DNA of 64,000 bases from Jeotgalibacillus proteolyticus (GTDB lineage Bacteria > Bacillota > Bacilli > Bacillales > Jeotgalibacillaceae). The stretch covers positions 620,001 to 684,000 of the forward strand of contig NZ_PREZ01000001.1 of assembly GCF_002926065.1 (NCBI RefSeq). The letters are read 5' to 3'. Below the pieces are notes generated by a model. That model ran no database searches and was not told the DNA's origin. It worked only from the letters and a program-made list of their open reading frames with translations. The position numbers and the translations under genes are program-made. Positions 61,473 to 64,000 of this stretch are shown piece by piece. Position 1 is the stretch's first letter. Each line of letters begins with the position of its first letter.

Positions 61473-61505
61473 ACTAACTTACATGTACGTAAAGGAGGAA
61501 ATTTT

Positions 61506-62132
61506 ATGACATCATCGACTTTAGAACAAAGTGTGCTTACTGTGATGAAAGATCGCAAAGCAACTAAACAATATGATCCGGCGGCCGAAATTTCCAGAGA
61601 CGAATTAATGGAGATTCTTGAAATTACAGGGCAGGCGCCTTCTGCTTGGAATCTTCAGCACTGGAACTTCCTTGCCTTCCATAATAAAGAATCACAGGAG
61701 CGCCTTCTGCCGATCGCTTACAACCAGCAGCAGATTACAGAAGCTTCTGCTGTTATTGCAGTGCTTGGTGATCTGCAGGCAAACGAAAACGTAGACCCTG
61801 TGTTTGACCCTGCTGTATTAAATGGTCATATGTCAGAGGAAATTAAACAAGCACTAAACGGACAGATTCAAGCGGCTTATGAGAATGAACGCTTTGCCCG
61901 TGACGCCGCTTTTACAAATGCTTCACTTGCTGCAATGCAATTAATGCTTGCTGCTAAAGCAAAAGGATGGGACTCATGCCCAATCGGCGGCTTTAATGCA
62001 TCTCAGCTTGTAGAAGAGTTTGAAGTGTCGGACAGATATGTCCCGATTATGCTTATTACGATAGGCAAGGCTGCAAAAGAAGCCCGCCCATCAGGCAGAC
62101 TCGATATTAACAATTTAGTATCCTTTGTATAA
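61506..62132 (+). CDS. yodC: Nitroreductase-family oxidoreductase YodC
   Basis: 208-residue FMN enzyme reducing nitro compounds and quinones with NAD(P)H. Conserved stretches shared with YodC: APSAWNLQHWNF (about 42-53), LPIAYNQQQI, VLGDLQANENV, NASLAAMQLMLAAKAKGWDS (about 140-159) and IGGFN. Starts after AAAGGAGG. The promoter and operator upstream predict induction by electrophiles. Monocistronic, with a terminator directly after. Confidence 0.92.
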   Translation: MTSSTLEQSVLTVMKDRKATKQYDPAAEISRDELMEILEITGQAPSAWNLQHWNFLAFHNKESQERLLPIAYNQQQITEASAVIAVLGDLQANENVDPVFDPAVLNGHMSEEIKQALNGQIQAAYENERFARDAAFTNASLAAMQLMLAAKAKGWDSCPIGGFNASQLVEEFEVSDRYVPIMLITIGKAAKEARPSGRLDINNLVSFV

Positions 62133-62133
62133 T

Positions 62134-62167
62134 TTAAACAGAGAGCGCAAAAATGCGCTCTCCTTTT
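62134..62167. terminator. Terminator between yodC and rocB
   Basis: AGAGAGCGC-aaaaat-GCGCTCTCcTTTTTT. Confidence 0.9.
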
Positions 62168-63823
62168 TTATTTATCTTTTTTGGCGATTAAATCCAAGGC
62201 GAAATTTCTTATTAAGCCGGGAAGAACATGGAATGTATAAGGCTTATAGACCCGTTCTGTCCATTTATGTCCGTCCCGCCCGTAAACACCGATATTGATA
62301 GAAGGAATATTAATGCTGCGAATTAAATCAATACGCAGTGGATAAATTTGTGACATCCTCGGCATATTTTTCTTTAACACATTCACTTCTTCCTCTGACT
62401 CATGAAGTGAAAGATAACTGCCATCTGCTAAATAAGGAAAAAATCGCTTCGTCGCAAAAACCTCTCCACTTTCATTCGAAACTACTTCCAAACGCTTAAA
62501 AAGCTTCTCCTGAATTTCAGCACCAAATTCATACTGCTCATTTAAATAGTTATGAGGCAAAAATGGCGGAGCAAAAAACATAATGACTCTGGGCTTTTTA
62601 TCAGGGTCCAGCTGCTGAAGTGCCTCCACCAGGGCAAATGAGGCATCTCTCCGGTCTTTTCCAAGCCAGTTCTGTGCCACTTCATCCAGCACCTCATCCA
62701 CCGGAAGGCCTTTTTCTCTTAGCTCATTTTGCAGCTCTTCATAGGTGCAGACATCCATATCCCAGCTCCAATTGCTTGGTGGGAATCCATGACTGATGCG
62801 GAATTCGCTGTATCGCTTTTCGCTAAGTGTTTTTAGCTCGTTCACAGTTTCCCTTGTAATAGACCGAAGCTTATCCATAACATCCTTAGCGGTTTGTTCA
62901 AAAACAAAGTAATTAAAATACAGCCTTGCACTTACTGCTGTTTGCACATTGTAATCATGCTTATCTTCTTTAAAGTATAAGCATGCAGGAGGCAGTACAT
63001 ATTCCCCTTCAAGCTTTTCAACCAGGTCTAAATTTTGATTTATTTTCCTGTTGATCTCAGAACCGACCAGGGTTGGATCGATCGCTGTTAACACATCTCC
63101 AACATGTGCTTCGCGTCCATAGATATAAAAAGAAGGCAATACCTTCCCAGCTGCCCCTGTATAAATATATTTAACGTCATCCGTGTCATGCATAGGAGCG
63201 ATAAAATCATTATTAATCGCTGCCGCAAACTGGTAACCCTCGTCCTTCATCCTTTTAAGCTCATGAAGAGCCGCAAGCATCCCCGCGTGTTCACTTTCTT
63301 CATCGGGGTTAAACAAAAAAAGCATATTGCCGTTTAAGGGCTCGTTTTGTTCTGATAAATAAAGCAGATTCGCTAAATGAATGGCAGCGCCGCTTTGCAT
63401 ATCCAGTGATCCCCGCCCAAACAGCCAGTCTCCCGACAGCGCCTGCTCTCTTGCCCGCTCATCTCCTTCATATGAAGAAAAGTAGGCCTGAAGAGCATCC
63501 GGGTCGTGGGCGATTGATTGAAGTACGCCAAAATCATCCGTGCCCACCGTATCTATATGACTGTGAAAAAGGACGGACTTCGGCTGGCTTCCCTTAAGTC
63601 TTGCCCAAATATTTTTCCGGCCCTGTGGATCATTCGGGATCGTTTGGGCCCAAACCTCATCAGGGTTTTGTTCGAAATATGGAAATGATTTGATAATAGA
63701 TAAGATGAAATCTGCTTTCCCAGCTTCACCCGGTGTACCGGTATAGCTTTTCCTTTTTACCAGTTCACGTGTGAATTGTTCCACCCGATCGGCGGTTGAT
63801 TTATTCTTTAATTCTTTATACAT
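62168..63823 (-). CDS. rocB: M20-family peptidase RocB (arginine utilisation protein)
   Basis: 551 residues. Metal-site landmarks: FHSHIDTVGTDDFG (about 85-98), WLFGRGSLDMQSGAAIH (about 128-144) and FNPDEESEHAGM (about 168-179). It matches RocB, which in B. subtilis is in the arginine-degradation rocABC operon and has no proven reaction. Here it stands alone at the window edge; no rocA, rocC or other arginine genes are seen. ATG 63823 has AGGTGG upstream, better than the longer frame to 63874. The last 177 bases of the window hold no gene and no clear promoter. Confidence 0.85.
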   Translation of the reverse strand: MYKELKNKSTADRVEQFTRELVKRKSYTGTPGEAGKADFILSIIKSFPYFEQNPDEVWAQTIPNDPQGRKNIWARLKGSQPKSVLFHSHIDTVGTDDFGVLQSIAHDPDALQAYFSSYEGDERAREQALSGDWLFGRGSLDMQSGAAIHLANLLYLSEQNEPLNGNMLFLFNPDEESEHAGMLAALHELKRMKDEGYQFAAAINNDFIAPMHDTDDVKYIYTGAAGKVLPSFYIYGREAHVGDVLTAIDPTLVGSEINRKINQNLDLVEKLEGEYVLPPACLYFKEDKHDYNVQTAVSARLYFNYFVFEQTAKDVMDKLRSITRETVNELKTLSEKRYSEFRISHGFPPSNWSWDMDVCTYEELQNELREKGLPVDEVLDEVAQNWLGKDRRDASFALVEALQQLDPDKKPRVIMFFAPPFLPHNYLNEQYEFGAEIQEKLFKRLEVVSNESGEVFATKRFFPYLADGSYLSLHESEEEVNVLKKNMPRMSQIYPLRIDLIRSINIPSINIGVYGRDGHKWTERVYKPYTFHVLPGLIRNFALDLIAKKDK

Positions 63824-64000
63824 AATCCACCTGCTTTCAGAGCGATTGTCTATTTTTAAGCCCCATCTTTTCATCTTATCTAATCATTAGAAAATTGCAA
63901 CGATTAAAACAAAGTATTTTTCATAAAAAAGTACTTTTTATTTTGCAAAAGGGTTGAATCCATCATTAAAAACGAATATTATAGGTTTTGTGATTTTTTA

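Noticed and set aside
63824-64000. Sigma-54 (SigL) promoter of rocB
   Set aside because: The nearest GG...GC pair upstream of rocB is 13 bases apart instead of 10, so it does not fit a -24/-12 promoter.

Overview
The window is a gene-dense stretch of a low-GC, spore-forming member of the Bacillaceae or a close relative. The evidence is the gene set and gene order: hemE-hemH-hemY next to a heme monooxygenase, ecsAB-hit-trpP-yhaH-hpr-prsA-yhaM, yhaQP-yhaR-hemZ-yheAB, yheHI (bmrCD), spoVR-yhdB and yhcYZ-yhcX-bdbC-yhcT. This largely retraces the yhc-yhg part of the Bacillus subtilis chromosome, with insertions and losses. SpoVR, YhaL and two YjcZ-type mini-proteins indicate sporulation. Several dispersed palindromic elements recall those scattered through halotolerant Bacillaceae genomes. 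The genus cannot be settled from the sequence. I see no phage, insertion sequence, tRNA, rRNA or CRISPR array.

Layout. 1-8 kb: the end of an acetate transporter, the last steps of heme synthesis facing a heme-degrading monooxygenase, and a LiaFSR cell-envelope stress system without its usual LiaIH effectors nearby. 8-19 kb: amidohydrolase YhaA, the Ecs transporter, Hit, the tryptophan transporter TrpP with a textbook TRAP-binding leader, the regulator Hpr/ScoC, small membrane and sporulation peptides, the foldase PrsA, the exoribonuclease YhaM and a multidrug transporter. 19-31 kb: a NatAB-like exporter, an enoyl-CoA hydratase, HemZ, YheA/B/E, a PucR-type regulator next to the shared sugar-importer ATPase MsmX, and fumarase. 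31-40 kb: the heterodimeric multidrug ABC exporter BmrCD behind an attenuator with a leader peptide, stress and regulatory genes, an orphan TatA, a dicarboxylate/glutamate-type symporter and an ArsC-like protein that has lost its catalytic cysteine. 40-50 kb: kynurenine pathway genes kynB and kynU without kynA, an aldo/keto reductase, a CorB/MpfA-type transporter behind a long structured leader, an oligo-1,6-glucosidase with a LacI-type operator, a Mn-type CDF exporter, a Nudix hydrolase, DedA and a small frameshifted gene. 50-64 kb: SpoVR, the YhcYZ two-component system, phosphoglucomutase, the YhcX amidohydrolase, a BdbC thiol oxidoreductase pair, an RluA-type pseudouridine synthase, three flavoproteins (one behind a predicted YodB/CatR operator) and RocB.

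Themes. Heme (HemEHY, HemZ, HmoB), tryptophan (TRAP-controlled TrpP, KynBU), envelope and drug stress (LiaFSR, BmrCD, MFS pump, PrsA, Ecs) and redox or electrophile stress (WrbA, FMN reductase, YodC, BdbC) recur. The most rewarding parts for a second look are non-coding: the trpP TRAP site, the bmrCD attenuator, the roughly 350-nt leader of the CorB-like gene, and the family of palindromic elements that carry terminators at their edges. No wholly new multi-gene system was recognised.
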